In this document: positions 1 through 9,172 of the stretch, in pieces | Layout of the letters: each line of letters opens with the position of its first letter | How positions within the stretch are numbered: position 1 is the stretch's first letter | NCBI GenBank assembly: GCA_021464525.1 | Contig: JADRCO010000180.1 | Location: 1 to 45,303 of the forward strand | DNA length: 45,303 nucleotides | Direction: 5' to 3' | Origin: Rhizophagus sp. LPA8_4_AMF | Taxonomy: Eukaryota; Glomeromycota; Glomeromycetes; Glomerales; Glomeraceae | Made by a program: the position numbers and the translations under genes | Notes under the pieces: model-generated | The model's database searches: none | What the model saw: only the letters and a program-made list of their open reading frames with translations | Told to the model about the DNA's origin: nothing

Positions 1-295
1 TTGTACCCTTCTGTAATCATGAAAAAGTGATTATTCTAAATTATTTTATAAATAAAGGTTTAAATTTGAAAGGTTTAACGAATTCATACAAAATTAGCAT
101 TGTATTTTACCCGATAATCGTTTCATTTAATTTCGGATCGGCAGAAGTCCAGCGTGAAAATTTCGTAATAAAATAGAAAAAAAAATCAAATTTGGAGTAT
201 CAGTAATCTCATTTGCTAATTTGTGTAAAAATCGGACAGTCTTAATATGGTTATTCCAATAATTGATTGTGAAATTGATTTACCTACGCGATAGA

Positions 296-301
296 TATAA
301 A
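296..301 (+). promoter_or_regulatory. TATA box of the cysteine-rich peptide gene
   Basis: TATAAA lies 125 bases before the peptide start codon, directly after the CGATAGATA block that is conserved in the duplicate. The intervening leader is rich in CT and ACTTCTCTCACATC, as expected of a short fungal 5' UTR. In the second copy the equivalent place has TATAAA at 15920-15925, but a 230-base insertion separates it from the ORF. Confidence 0.45.
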
Positions 302-425
302 ATGGGTCTCTCTTTGCACCTTTTGATTTTTTCATAGCTATTAGTTCTTCCCGTACAATCAATTTTAATAACAACACTTCTCTCACATCTCTTCATAATA
401 ATTACACATTTAACTTAATTTCACT

Positions 426-608
426 ATGAATCCGAGACATTTAATTTCATTTATTTATCTCACTCTTCTCATGTTTTGTATTATTCATATTAAAACAACT
501 CTCGCTGACGATGGTAAATGTAAAGAAAAATGTGTGCTACCCCAAAAATGTTGTTGTACGATTTATGAACCCTCACATTGTCATTGTGCTACAATTTGCG
601 AAGATTAA
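426..608 (+). CDS. Small secreted cysteine-rich peptide
   Basis: An intact 60-residue single-exon ORF. Residues 1-27 form a signal peptide: basic start MNPRH, hydrophobic core about 7-20, then a small-residue cleavage region near TTLA. The mature part of about 33 residues holds eight cysteines (32, 36, 42, 43, 44, 52, 54, 58) in the order C-x3-C-x5-CCC-x7-C-x-C-x3-C, suggesting up to four disulfides. It has a plausible TATA box and 5' leader, and a paralogue 15.8 kb downstream conserves the ORF frame, the CCC cluster and the flanks, so it is a real gene and not a chance ORF. I do not recognise the family. Size and architecture resemble small secreted effector-like or antimicrobial-like peptides, but no function can be assigned from the sequence. 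Confidence 0.75.
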   Translation: MNPRHLISFIYLTLLMFCIIHIKTTLADDGKCKEKCVLPQKCCCTIYEPSHCHCATICED

Positions 609-1414
609 TTTTCCAGATATTGATTTTGATTTTGATTATTCTTCTTAAAAAATCATGTCATGATGAATATATATATAATATTATCTTTCTTCTTTCTATT
701 TATTAATGATATTATTTCTTCTTACTATTTATTAAAAAAGTTTGATTTTTTTATAATTCTATACTATGACTTGGACTGCTTGGCTTGTGTAGCTACTGTA
801 AAACGTATAATTATTACAAGCAAGCATCTTTTTAAGGCTTAAATGATGAAGTTATATCAAATACTGTGTAATATGAATTGTTCTTTATTTTCGAAAACTT
901 TGAATTGTAATTATTGACCAAATTTTAATTCAGTATTCGTTGTAGTTGAAATCAAATTTTATTTAATCAAATGTACAATTATTATTAAGATTCATTACAT
1001 TTAATAAACAGAAATTGTATGTACAATTTTTCAAATATTTAAATTTGTAGTTATATGATTATTTATTATTTTCATTTAACAAAATTCGTACAATTTTTTC
1101 AATATATTTTTTTAAATTCATAAGAAATTTATAAATTTGTAGTATAAATCTGTAATTAATTACACTATTACTATCAAGAACTTTTTGTCAATAAAATATT
1201 CACCTAGTTAAAAAATGATAATATTGACGAAAATAATTTACTAACGATATCGTGCTTAAGTGGGTTAGGTAATTAGTTACACCAGGACCCGAGCTATACA
1301 TAAAAAGGTCAATGCTGACCAGCATTACATAGTGCCGGCCCTGAAGAAATGCGTAGAGAAGCTAATAGTAAATTTTTAGTCCTGTTACATCTTCTATGTA
1401 CGCTAGTTATACGC

Positions 1415-1480
1415 TACACCAACTGCGTGAATTCAATTTCCATCAACTGCCTATAAGTTAAAATATTAAACTTTAATATT
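1415..1480 (+). repeat. Dispersed direct repeat, copy A
   Basis: The block beginning TACACCAACTGCGTGA and running through CATCAACTGCCTATAA to an AATATTAAA-CTTTAA tail recurs at 2817-2876 with few differences. It is not part of any recognisable gene and is probably a fragment of a mobile element present twice. Confidence 0.7.
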
Positions 1481-2816
1481 TAAAAATTTTTATAAAATAA
1501 ATTTTCAGCCGCTTAGCGATTATAGTTGTTGAGATATTTCAAGTTTAATCAGCGTAATTATTTTCTTAACACATTGTATGTAATTATATACATGTGACTA
1601 TATCACGATATATATTCCTTTTTTTACATTAAAGGAAACACCACGAAAAAAAATTTGATGAAATCTGAATATTACTCGTGTCAAATCTTTATGAAAATTA
1701 CGGAGACATAATAACCTAATACAGACCTGCGCCCTTCCTATACTTTTATTTAAAAAGCAAAAAAAAAAAGAAAGAAGAAGGAAAAATGATAAGGATACGA
1801 ATATAGAAATATTCGGATAAAATTTCTTAAAGGTTAAGACATATACCGAATTTATTCCATAATTTTTTTTTAAAGAAAATTGTTAATCTGAATTGGATTT
1901 CAATTTTCGACCTCTCAAATAAGCTATAAATTGAAGAGGAATGTAAATAAATAAATAGCTCATGAATAAAGAGTGAAACGAACTTTGGAAATTTGTTTAA
2001 CTTAATTCTTAAAGGATCCTTAAACGTTAAATTTTGTAAGTTTTATGTCATTAGGCGTACAAAAAGGATACTAATGATCAAACATCAACGAAAAACGCAC
2101 ACACATACAAAATATTTTCCTGAAATATTTCAAAAATCAGTTAAATACCGTACAGTCAAATTCAAATATCTTTATCTCTTATTACCACAGAATGTGTACG
2201 TATCTTCATTTTGGCTGAAAAATAATTACGTATATATCTTTCTTTTAAATCTCATATTAAATACTAGAGTTGAATGTACTTCATATATTTTTTTTACATA
2301 AAATATAACGCTATTGACCATTTTTACCAGATGTTTCGCTTTACCTTTTAGTTGTTTTCATCTATCGGTGATATGTAGCGACTTGATTTTATTTTTACTT
2401 CCGTAGCATATACTGTAAATACTGGTAAAATATTGTAATCAGTAAATTTAAAAAATTAATATTTATAATTTGCAATTTTTGTTACCCTATTAAAATATTG
2501 CGCATACATTACATAAATTTTACTTTGACATTTAAAATTTAGTTATCAAATTTATCAAATATTTAATAATTCCGGCCCAAACCAAGTTCATTTATTTGAT
2601 GATGGCAAATGGCCAGGTCATTTGGCCATTTTGAAATGACCCCTGAATAACCCTAGTCATTGTCATTTGAGTTTAATGCTCAGGCTAAGTTTATAAAACC
2701 GGCCGAATTACAAATTAATAGTATCACATGATATTATTTTATTCACGAACGTAAATGGTAAATAATTTTGGCCAGAATTATGATGTAATTTTTAAATGAT
2801 CTAAGTTTAAATGATG

Positions 2817-2876
2817 TACACCAACTGCGTGATTCCAATTTTCATCAACTGCCTATAAATCAAATATTAAAGTTTA
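2817..2876 (+). repeat. Dispersed direct repeat, copy B
   Basis: Second copy of the block at 1415-1480, again starting TACACCAACTGCGTGA and containing CATCAACTGCCTATAA. It lies just after a TTTGGCCAGAATTATGATG block. Copies A and B are about 1.4 kb apart. Confidence 0.7.
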
Positions 2877-3904
2877 ACTAGGCAGTTTAATTCATGAAAA
2901 ATATATTATAAAAGTATTATGGCAAAAAAAATGTATTGCCAAAGTTAGCCTTAAGCTGAATTTTCAATAATTTGATATTTGCTGATTATTTGCTGATTAT
3001 CTGCTAGTTTGACTTTGAAGCTTCAGGCGAAACCACAGATTTTCGGATGAAATTTGAAATTTTTATGATACATTTTTTGGGTATTTAAGAATGATATCCT
3101 AAAATAAACATGCAGAATTTTAGATAATGATAAAAAAGTTTTATATATGCTATTTACAGCAGCCAATCTTTTTTTATATAAATAGTTAAGAAAATGATAT
3201 TTTAGAAAGATTAGAATAAGTTATAGATAATCTTGAAATTTCATATCAAAAATGGTTAGATTATAATGGTTTATAATGTATTTAAATAAAAGTAAAATTT
3301 GTAGCATATACTATTTTGTAGGATTTTTAATTAAAGTTAATAAAATGAGATTTTATTAAATTTAAAAAGTTATTACTAGCGAAAGTTGCCCAATAATGAT
3401 GCGATTTGATAAAATTTAATTGCAGCAAATCTAAATGAATGATAAGTTGTCTGTAAAATTTGAGTACATATTATTATGTAGAATTTTCAGCTGAAGCCAA
3501 CCAATTTAATTATAGCGAAGTGATAAAATTGTAAAAAAAAAATTGTGATAAAATAGGGATGTCCGCTCGGTATTGTGAAAGTCAGATATCTGTAACTTAT
3601 TGTTGCTCGATAAGTTTACGTTTTTTTAACCTCAACAACGTGTATCCTGTATCAGGATCATGTGTAGACTTAATTATTATTTTTTATTTAATTATACCTT
3701 AAGTAATTAGGTGAATATCGTAAAAATAAAATTAATTTTTACAGATAAAATATTAACTATGACTCAAATCGTAAGATCACGTGATTTGAAGCATAACATT
3801 TTTTTTGAACGAAAAATGAATGATGTTAATACCTAGGAGTAAACAGGAGGCCAATTCAAATGTTACACATACTGATCAGTGATCACTAGGGTATCTAGGA
3901 TGGT

Positions 3905-3990
3905 ATGGTCACACTTTTTCTGCACTTTTTGACATTTATTCACACTTTTTGCGATCACATTTTTTGGCAAAATTTCACATTTTTCACATC
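3905..3990 (+). repeat. Degenerate CAC-CTTTTT minisatellite
   Basis: Five to six imperfect repeats of the word TCACACTTTTT (variants CTGCACTTTTTGAC, TTCACACTTTTTGC, ATCACATTTTTTGG, TTTCACATTTTTCAC) follow each other at about 12-22-base spacing. Nothing in it looks coding. Confidence 0.6.
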
Positions 3991-4012
3991 ATCTGCAGTA
4001 AATCAAATATGA

Positions 4013-4655
4013 TTGGTTTATTTCTTTTATAAAATTTCCATTTTCTTTAATGATAATCTAAAGTTAAATATAAAAGTGGCAATTGATTATATTGCTGATG
4101 CTTGGAATAATGTTACTCAAACAACCATTCAAAATTGTTGGATTAAGGGCGTTCTCACATATCTCCCTCAATAAGATTGGCTAATGATTGAGATTTTGCT
4201 CAAGTATTGCAATCAATTGAAATAAAAACAGATAAAATGGAAATCAACATCAACCAATACTTACAAATTAGGATATATTATTTTTTTTGGTCAATCAGAA
4301 AAACTCTGAAAAAAAAGATGGTCTGGACCTCCCTTTTTTATTCATTGGAATGGTAACTCATTGATCTGCAACTTACTAATTAAAATTTTATTTCCGATTC
4401 ATTGAGTTAGGTGCTTGAGAACGCTCTAAGACGGGAATTCTTCCATCTGATGATATTAATGATATTGATGATGCAAATAACAATAATGATGTCGATTTGA
4501 ATTTAAACGAACTTAAAAATCTTCTTAATGAATTACCAGAAGATTCTGATAATCTATTGGAATATTTTCAAATACTCGATAAAGAGATTCTAACCGAAGA
4601 AATTCTTACCAATGAACAAATTATTAATTTTATACAACATGATGAAAATGAATAA
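4013..4655 (+). pseudogene. C-terminal relic of pogo/Tigger-type (DDE) transposase, split by a MITE
   Basis: Translating 4049-4146 gives N-D-N-L-K-L-N-I-K-V-A-I-D-Y-I-A-D-A-W-N and then N-V-T-Q-T-T-I-Q-N-C-W-I-K. After skipping an insertion at 4147-4426 plus one duplicated TAA, the same frame continues T-G-I-L-P-S-D-D-I-N-D and an acidic/asparagine-rich tail to TAA at 4653-4655. The A-W-x(8)-T-I-x-N-C-W-x-K-T-G-I-L-P block is the usual C-terminal end of the DDE domain of pogo/Tigger (CENP-B/jerky-like) transposases. Everything N-terminal, including the catalytic triad, is absent; the frame is blocked by TGA at 4010-4012. It is a dead fragment. Confidence 0.7.
4147..4426. mobile_element. PIF/Harbinger-like MITE (280 bp) with TAA target-site duplication
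   Basis: The left end reads GGGCGTTCTCA and the right end TGAGAACGCTC, so the termini are inverted repeats (10 of 11 bases), extended by CTCAAT/ATTGAG a little further in. The element is flanked by TAA at 4144-4146 and 4427-4429. Removing the element and one TAA restores the reading frame and the motif of the transposase fragment it interrupts, which fixes the boundaries exactly. A 3-bp TWA duplication with a G-rich terminus is typical of PIF/Harbinger non-autonomous elements. It has no coding capacity. Confidence 0.8.
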
Positions 4656-4675
4656 TTCAATTTATTTTTTAATAG

Positions 4676-4914
4676 GTTGAGGATTCGTGGCTTTACATTG
4701 CCAAAAATTTGGGCCATTCTTTAGGTGCTGTTGGAAATGCTGTCATCTACATATACAATGAAGGTTGGAATCCACAATTGGGAAATTGTAAAGCATTAAA
4801 AATAATCTTAATAATAGTAATAATAATAGAATTGTTAATAACTGTAATGTAATACTACAAGTTGAGATACCTGATAATAATTTACAAAAGAATATTAATG
4901 ACTTTAAACTTTGA
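4676..4914 (+). pseudogene. Possible 3' exon or coding relic, unknown family
   Basis: A TTTTTTAATAG sequence resembling a 3' splice site is followed by an open stretch starting V-E-D-S-W-L-Y-I-A-K-N-L-G-H-S-L-G-A-V-G with ordinary amino-acid composition. At about 4798 the sensible frame moves by one: one frame ends at TAA 4850-4852, while the alternative frame (asparagine-rich, then E-I-P-D-N-N-L-Q-K-N-I-N-D-F-K-L) ends at TGA 4912-4914. This looks like a decayed last exon. I do not recognise the family. Confidence 0.3.
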
Positions 4915-5164
4915 TTTATTAAAAAAATAAATTGCGTTATTCCATCTTCTGACTTCTAACAGGTAGTAGATAAGAGAAACAATGAATCAATCAAAATTAT
5001 TAAAAAAATACATATAAACTATTTATTTGGATCGCGTAAAAAAAAACTTAAACATCAAACGTTCGTACTAATATTTATGATGATATTAATTAATGAAATA
5101 AAATAAAAATACATGTAATGATTAAAAACATCCCTTCTACTATTATGCAATACAACAGTTGTCT

Positions 5165-6290
5165 TTATTTGCACAACAACAGTAAGAAATTGTGAGTGCA
5201 GTAATAATAATAAAAATTGCCACAGCAGGTGATAGCGGCCCTTACTTGGCATGCGGTACGAATTAAATATGATGAATAAGGATAATTTGCAGGACAAAAA
5301 AATGGCATTTTATCTTTTGTAAAAATAGTATACAAAACTAAAAAGAAAACAGTAAATTAAATATAACAACTGAAGATAAAGATAAAACATTTGAAATTAT
5401 TTACATACCCATGATCACTAATGAAATTAGAGTTCCGCTTAAACATGCATAACAGATATTTCAAATAATTCATTATTTATCAAAAAATTTCTTGACCAGC
5501 AGTTGTTATTTACCTTATTCCATAATGAAAATTATTAGTATCATCCTCATTGTTAGAATGGTAACAATAGAAACCAATCACTACGAAAAATTAATAAACA
5601 ATTATTAAAATTCAAATGAATTAGAAAAATATTGTTTTTTAAATTAATAACTCACAGCTCAAGACGAGCCCAATAAGATATCTATTTTTTACTAGTGATA
5701 AACAAAGTACATACAATATTTTTGCTACTTACAGTACATAGGATGTAAATTTAATTCGCCATCTGACTGGTTAGAAAGGATGATCTTAACAACCTCTGAT
5801 TTTTTTTTTCAAAAAATAATTATTATCTAATCATACCTAGTGTTCTGAAGGGGTCGAGTCGGGTCAGATTTTGAGGTGTATTCGAACCCGACCTGAGTGT
5901 AAAAGTCATAACCCGGACTCAACTTGACCCGATTATAGTCTGACTCAGATAACCCGAATTTGACCTGTCAAGTTATATTTAATATAAAAAATTTAAAATT
6001 TTAGTTAAAAATATAATAAAAAGATTTTGGTCGCCAGCTTAAAGTAAAAGTATGATCTGACGATCTGACTTGACAGGTTCATGCGGGTTACGAGTCATCA
6101 AATCATGTGACCCCAACTCGATCCCTAAATACGAGTCAGGTCAATAACCCGGGTTTAACCCGACCCTTTCGGAACACTAATCATACCAATTAAAAATATT
6201 ACTAAGTGAGAATGAAGCTAGTCCAGCTAAGGACAAGATAATTAAGATTACTGCTAAAAAACAAATGCCAAGTTTTGCAAAAAAATTCAT
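5165..6290 (-). CDS. Small membrane protein, five exons, unknown family
   Basis: Exons on the minus strand: 6290-6203, 5795-5733, 5580-5514, 5437-5409 and 5337-5165. Every intron is GT...AG, the phases agree throughout, and the product is 139 residues. Residues 8-28 form a very hydrophobic signal peptide or anchor (A-K-L-G-I-C-F-L-A-V-I-L-I-I). About 31-73 is a polar asparagine/aspartate-rich segment, and a second hydrophobic segment spans about 74-87. The last exon contains C-P-A-N-Y-P-Y and then a T-C-C-G-N-F-Y-Y-Y-Y-C tail. In the +1 frame of that exon a better-looking end exists: a transmembrane stretch A-V-A-I-F-I-I-I-T-A-L followed by C-C-C-A-N-K-D-N-C-C-I-A and a stop at 5143-5145. A one-base shift near 5240 may therefore have altered the C-terminus. 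Intron 1 (5796-6202) carries a hAT-like MITE and would be only 57 nt without it. Family unknown. Confidence 0.45.
5838..6179. mobile_element. hAT-like MITE (342 bp) with 8-bp target-site duplication
   Basis: Terminal inverted repeats: the left end starts TAGTGTTCTGAAGGGGTCG and the right end finishes CGACCCTTTCGGAACACTA, 17 of 19 bases paired. It is flanked by a perfect 8-bp duplication ATCATACC at 5830-5837 and 6180-6187. The 8-bp duplication and the TAGTG terminus fit hAT-superfamily non-autonomous elements. The interior is GC-richer than the flanks, repeatedly carries words such as GACCCG and GGGTCA, and encodes nothing. It sits inside intron 1 of the minus-strand membrane-protein gene. 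Confidence 0.85.
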
Positions 6291-6540
6291 AACAGAAAGT
6301 ATATTTTAAAATTCGTATAATTTCAATACACTTTGTTGAATGTGTCCTTTAAATATTAATTGAAAATTGTATTGCGTATTGATACTGTATTGATACACGA
6401 TCATATTATTAACCGTGTAACCATATAACTGATGAATTTGTAAAACTTCAATAATATTCTGAGTTTAAAATTTAATATCTCGATATCATACTATTTTCCT
6501 GACTCAAAATTGTCCTGATATCACAATGATCGAAAAGCAT

Positions 6541-6835
6541 TTATCCTTGGAATAGCTTGCAATAAATTATAAAAAATACACAATAATAAAGGATTAAATA
6601 CATAATATAGCAAAAACAATTGAGCATTTCAAGATACGAAACATATGCACGATGCCAAGTAGGAAAAAGAATTGTAGTGTGCTGACAGTAGTCTTCATGT
6701 ATTTTAGCAACTTTGTAAAAAGACTTAATTCCATCGATATTTTTTTTTTTGAACTTCGGCAAAACCTTGAAGGAACAGACTCTTTTGTATCTCATAAATA
6801 CTTTCTGACATTAGCTACAAAATTTTACATATAGG
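6541..6835 (-). pseudogene. Tyrosinase (polyphenol oxidase) relic, CuA region
   Basis: The minus strand encodes K-S-F-Y-K-V-A-K-I-H-E-D-Y-C-Q-H, then T-T-I-L-F-P-T-W-H-R-A-Y and V-S-Y-L-E. This is the CuA copper-binding motif of fungal tyrosinases (I-H..., C-x-H, F-P-x-W-H-R-x-Y), with all three candidate copper-ligand histidines present. Immediately upstream the matching frame changes: E-I-Q-K-S-L-F-L-Q-G-F-A-E-V-Q-K-K is read in another frame, so one shift lies in the long A tract (T tract on + at about 6740-6750) and another appears near 6793. After Y-L-E the frame continues into hydrophobic low-complexity sequence, and no CuB exon is recognisable nearby. It is a fragment of an inactivated gene of a copper oxidase family expanded in these fungi. 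Confidence 0.65.
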
Positions 6836-7500
6836 GAATATTTTTAAAAATAAGCGACTCTGATAGTATTTTAATTTTATTGATAGCCTCATTTGCATGT
6901 ATATTTTTTATAGAGGTAAAGTCTGTTGGTTCTCAAATTACTAATTTACATAAAAACAATTATCTATCTATTTTAATTTTGGGTTTGAGAAGAATGATAT
7001 AGAAATTAGGAAATCTAAAATAATTATGAGCAGACACATTATATTTGTAAATAAAAAAGATATTGTATTTATATAGCTTTCATTTAAGGTTTCTATTTAT
7101 TAAAGTGTATAATACAGCAAATCTGTTGTCACATCAGCTATAAAAAGTGGAACTAAGTGTTTATTAATACGGCAAGACCGAAAATTCACCAATTCTTCAA
7201 ATTCAATTCCATTGTTGTAACTCTTATAAACTCAACTAATGATATATGAAGCAAAACTTCAATAAAATAATAACAAATAATGTATAGATTTTTATTACGC
7301 AGTAATCTTTTCCAATGAGTGATCTTTTCAAAATTCATTTATAATACAACTAGATTCCTTATACCGTATATCATTAATTTCAGCCAAATTTATAGTGATG
7401 GGCAAATTAAGAGATGAAGATCACCTCTGAAAAAGGAAATAAAGTAGATTACTATATATGTGAAACCAAAAAAAAATTTTGAACCAGAAAAATACAGTAC
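6836..7500. other. No gene recognised
   Basis: AT-rich sequence. The minus strand has a roughly 40-codon open stretch at about 7110-7230 without a start or domain. It may once have belonged to the neighbouring tyrosinase relic, but nothing in it supports that. Confidence 0.4.
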
Positions 7501-7570
7501 CATATTTGCAAATTCAATGGATACCTGCCGCAAATTCAGCAGGTATCCGCTGTAAAAACAGCAGGTACCT

Positions 7571-7686
7571 GCAGGCAGTGATGTGCATTTATGCTTCCAA
7601 TAGTATAAAAATTTGGTTGGATCCAAATGGTTTTATTGGTGCTTCCAATAGTGCTTCCGATTTTCCAAGAACACATCACTGCCTGC
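7571..7686. mobile_element. Short hAT-like MITE (116 bp) with palindromic 8-bp target duplication
   Basis: The ends are perfect inverted repeats: GCAGGCAGTGATGTG on the left and CACATCACTGCCTGC on the right. The element is flanked by AGGTACCT at 7563-7570 and 7687-7694. The flanks are themselves part of a GCAGGTACCTGC palindrome, so the inverted symmetry extends beyond the element. The interior has GCTTCCAATAG twice. The 8-bp duplication fits hAT-type MITEs, although the palindromic target means 10- or 12-bp duplications cannot be excluded. Upstream, GGATACCTGC and GCAGGTATCC (7519-7548) form a further inverted pair. Confidence 0.7.
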
Positions 7687-7778
7687 AGGTACCTGCTGCA
7701 ATAGCGACCTAAACGGCTTGCCATTGGCCAAATATATTGATTATCATTTTGGGGTTTTGGGGTATTGGGGTATGACGA

Positions 7779-7878
7779 TCTATTTATTTTATGTGGAATT
7801 CGAAATATAAGCAATATCTTATGATAAAATTACTTTCACTTACAAAAAATCCATTTGATAATGAGATAATTGATTCAA
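7779..7878 (+). repeat. Direct repeat, copy 1 (about 100 bp)
   Basis: The block beginning TCTATTTATTTTATGTGG and running through AAATTACTTTCACTTACAAA to GATAATGAGATAATTGATT recurs 208 bases downstream at 7987-8077 with a few substitutions and 1-base indels. The two lie just upstream of the bacterial-type ORF pair and do not look coding. Confidence 0.8.
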
Positions 7879-7986
7879 ATACCTGTTTTTAAACAAATAT
7901 TTTTTTTTTTGTACTTTATTGATTTAGAAAACATATATAACACTTTACATTAAAAATTTGTACAATTTAAGGCTGCAGGTATTCTA

Positions 7987-8085
7987 TCTATTTATTTTAT
8001 GTGGAATTCGAAAATATAAGCATAAATCTTATGATAAAATTACTTTCACTTACAAAAATCTATTTGATAATGAGATAATCGATTC
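7987..8085 (+). repeat. Direct repeat, copy 2 (about 100 bp)
   Basis: Second copy of the 7779-7878 block. Both copies are preceded within a few dozen bases by words related to GCAGGTA(C/T), which suggests the unit plus flank was duplicated, or that two related element ends remain. Confidence 0.8.
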
Positions 8086-8347
8086 TCAATAAAAACTTTT
8101 AACGTTTTTAACGTTAAGAGATTAATTGTAAGTAAAATTGCGCCGTATTTTACCAAAAATGATCTGAATTTCACGGGTCCTGCATTCTACAATCTACACA
8201 TTAAATGAACCCTTTACGAAAACATTTTTTCATGTCAATTCTACATGTTATTATATATAGAAGACTTTATTTCAAAGAAAAGATTGAGAAAAAATTTTTA
8301 TCAATATATCTGCTACGCTTTTGCATATAAGAAATTATTGAAAAAAA

Positions 8348-9172
8348 ATGTCCGTTATTACGGGTAAAGTAAAGATTACAAATAAATTTTCTGGAGTTGT
8401 TGACGTCAAGCTCAAATTTAACAGTGATGAGATTTTGGTCTCTGATATTCCCGCATCTGGAGGAATTCATACGAAGAAATTTTCATTTAACTTGCCGACT
8501 GCCACCATTGAATTTGTGATACGCGTCCGACCTATATTGTCGATTGAGTTTACAGAACCCTTGGAATATCATATCTATAATGCTAAGTTTGATGATATAA
8601 ATCTTCAGGACATGCTAAAGCTAAATAGTAATGTGCTAAATGTAACATTGAGTGATAAGGAAGTTATTTTGGGCGACTCTGATGAAAAAAAAAATAACTA
8701 TTATGCTGAATTTGATAAAAATCTTCAGAACAAGCTATATCAGCCAAATTTGCTAACATTGAGTAATAGGGATGTTATTTTGGGCGACTCTGATGAAAAA
8801 AAAACCCCCCATTATTGCCGAGTTCATGTAGATCAGTTTCAACATCAAATTTATACTACAATTAATACAGATAATATTATAGCTTCTGCGGCTCCTATTT
8901 CTCGTTTTAGACCTCCTTCTTTGAATGAATGTCCAATTTATTCTCATAGTTTGGGTGTATGTCATAAGGCAACAGTTGAGACAAGTAATGTTGATAGTGG
9001 TGAATGGTTCTATAGATATATTAGTGGCAGGGACAAGGAAAAGAAATCTTTTACTGACGATGAATTGGATAATTTTAAAGACACTTTTGGTAAGGAATTG
9101 GCGAATAAACAAAAAAATCCATCTACTGAAAAAATTCCATTTACCTTGCGTACTCTCCGTAGTCAAATTTGA
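8348..9172 (+). CDS. Bacterial-type uncharacterised protein, N-terminal part (frameshifted)
   Basis: A 274-codon uninterrupted ORF starting MSVITGKVKI and ending at TGA 9170-9172. It is unlike the intron-rich, extremely AT-rich genes around it: no introns, more G/C in third positions, ordinary amino-acid usage. About residues 1-80 look like a beta-sandwich-type domain. Then come two copies of a 37-residue unit, each containing V-I-L-G-D-S-D-E-K-K, followed by a segment with G-E-W-F-Y-R-Y-I-S-G. It ends in the same 10 bases where the next ORF opens one frame back. The pair reads most simply as one gene of about 1,115 residues broken by the loss of one T in the TTT run at 9168-9170. I do not recognise the family. 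Transfer from a bacterium is an inference from composition and intronlessness. Confidence 0.6.
   Translation: MSVITGKVKITNKFSGVVDVKLKFNSDEILVSDIPASGGIHTKKFSFNLPTATIEFVIRVRPILSIEFTEPLEYHIYNAKFDDINLQDMLKLNSNVLNVTLSDKEVILGDSDEKKNNYYAEFDKNLQNKLYQPNLLTLSNRDVILGDSDEKKTPHYCRVHVDQFQHQIYTTINTDNIIASAAPISRFRPPSLNECPIYSHSLGVCHKATVETSNVDSGEWFYRYISGRDKEKKSFTDDELDNFKDTFGKELANKQKNPSTEKIPFTLRTLRSQI

Larger units (their letters stand above)
60..900 (+). repeat. Segmental duplication, copy 1
   Basis: This segment, including the cysteine-rich peptide gene, has a second diverged copy in the same orientation at about 15640-16830. Matching blocks are the upstream run at about 80-170 (shared words such as ACAAAATTAGCATTG and TTTAATTTCGGAT), the TACCTACGCGATAGATA block near 281-296, the peptide ORF, and the 3' block near 780-900 (CTTGGCTTGTGTAG and ATGAATTGTTCTTTATTTTCG). 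The copies are about 15.6 kb apart, so gene plus promoter plus 3' flank were duplicated together. Confidence 0.85.
843..3990. other. Non-coding, repeat-derived AT-rich region
   Basis: No convincing gene. It contains half of a dispersed direct repeat (1415-1480 and 2817-2876), a possible short inverted-repeat element at about 2567-2720 whose ends read TAATTCCGGCC and GGCCGAATTA, and a TTTGGCCAGAATTATGATG block at about 2767-2785 that recurs in inverted orientation near 11866-11897. A perfect TCACGTGA palindrome lies at 3777-3784. The short ORFs here have no domain, no splice partners and biased composition. Confidence 0.6.

Noticed and set aside
660-842. 60-codon open frame after the cysteine-rich peptide gene
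   Set aside because: It lies in the duplicated 3' flank, is not conserved as an open frame in the second copy, and is only hydrophobic AT-rich translation.
1993-2301. 102-codon open frame
   Set aside because: Low-complexity AT-derived translation, no domain, no splice partner, no promoter context.
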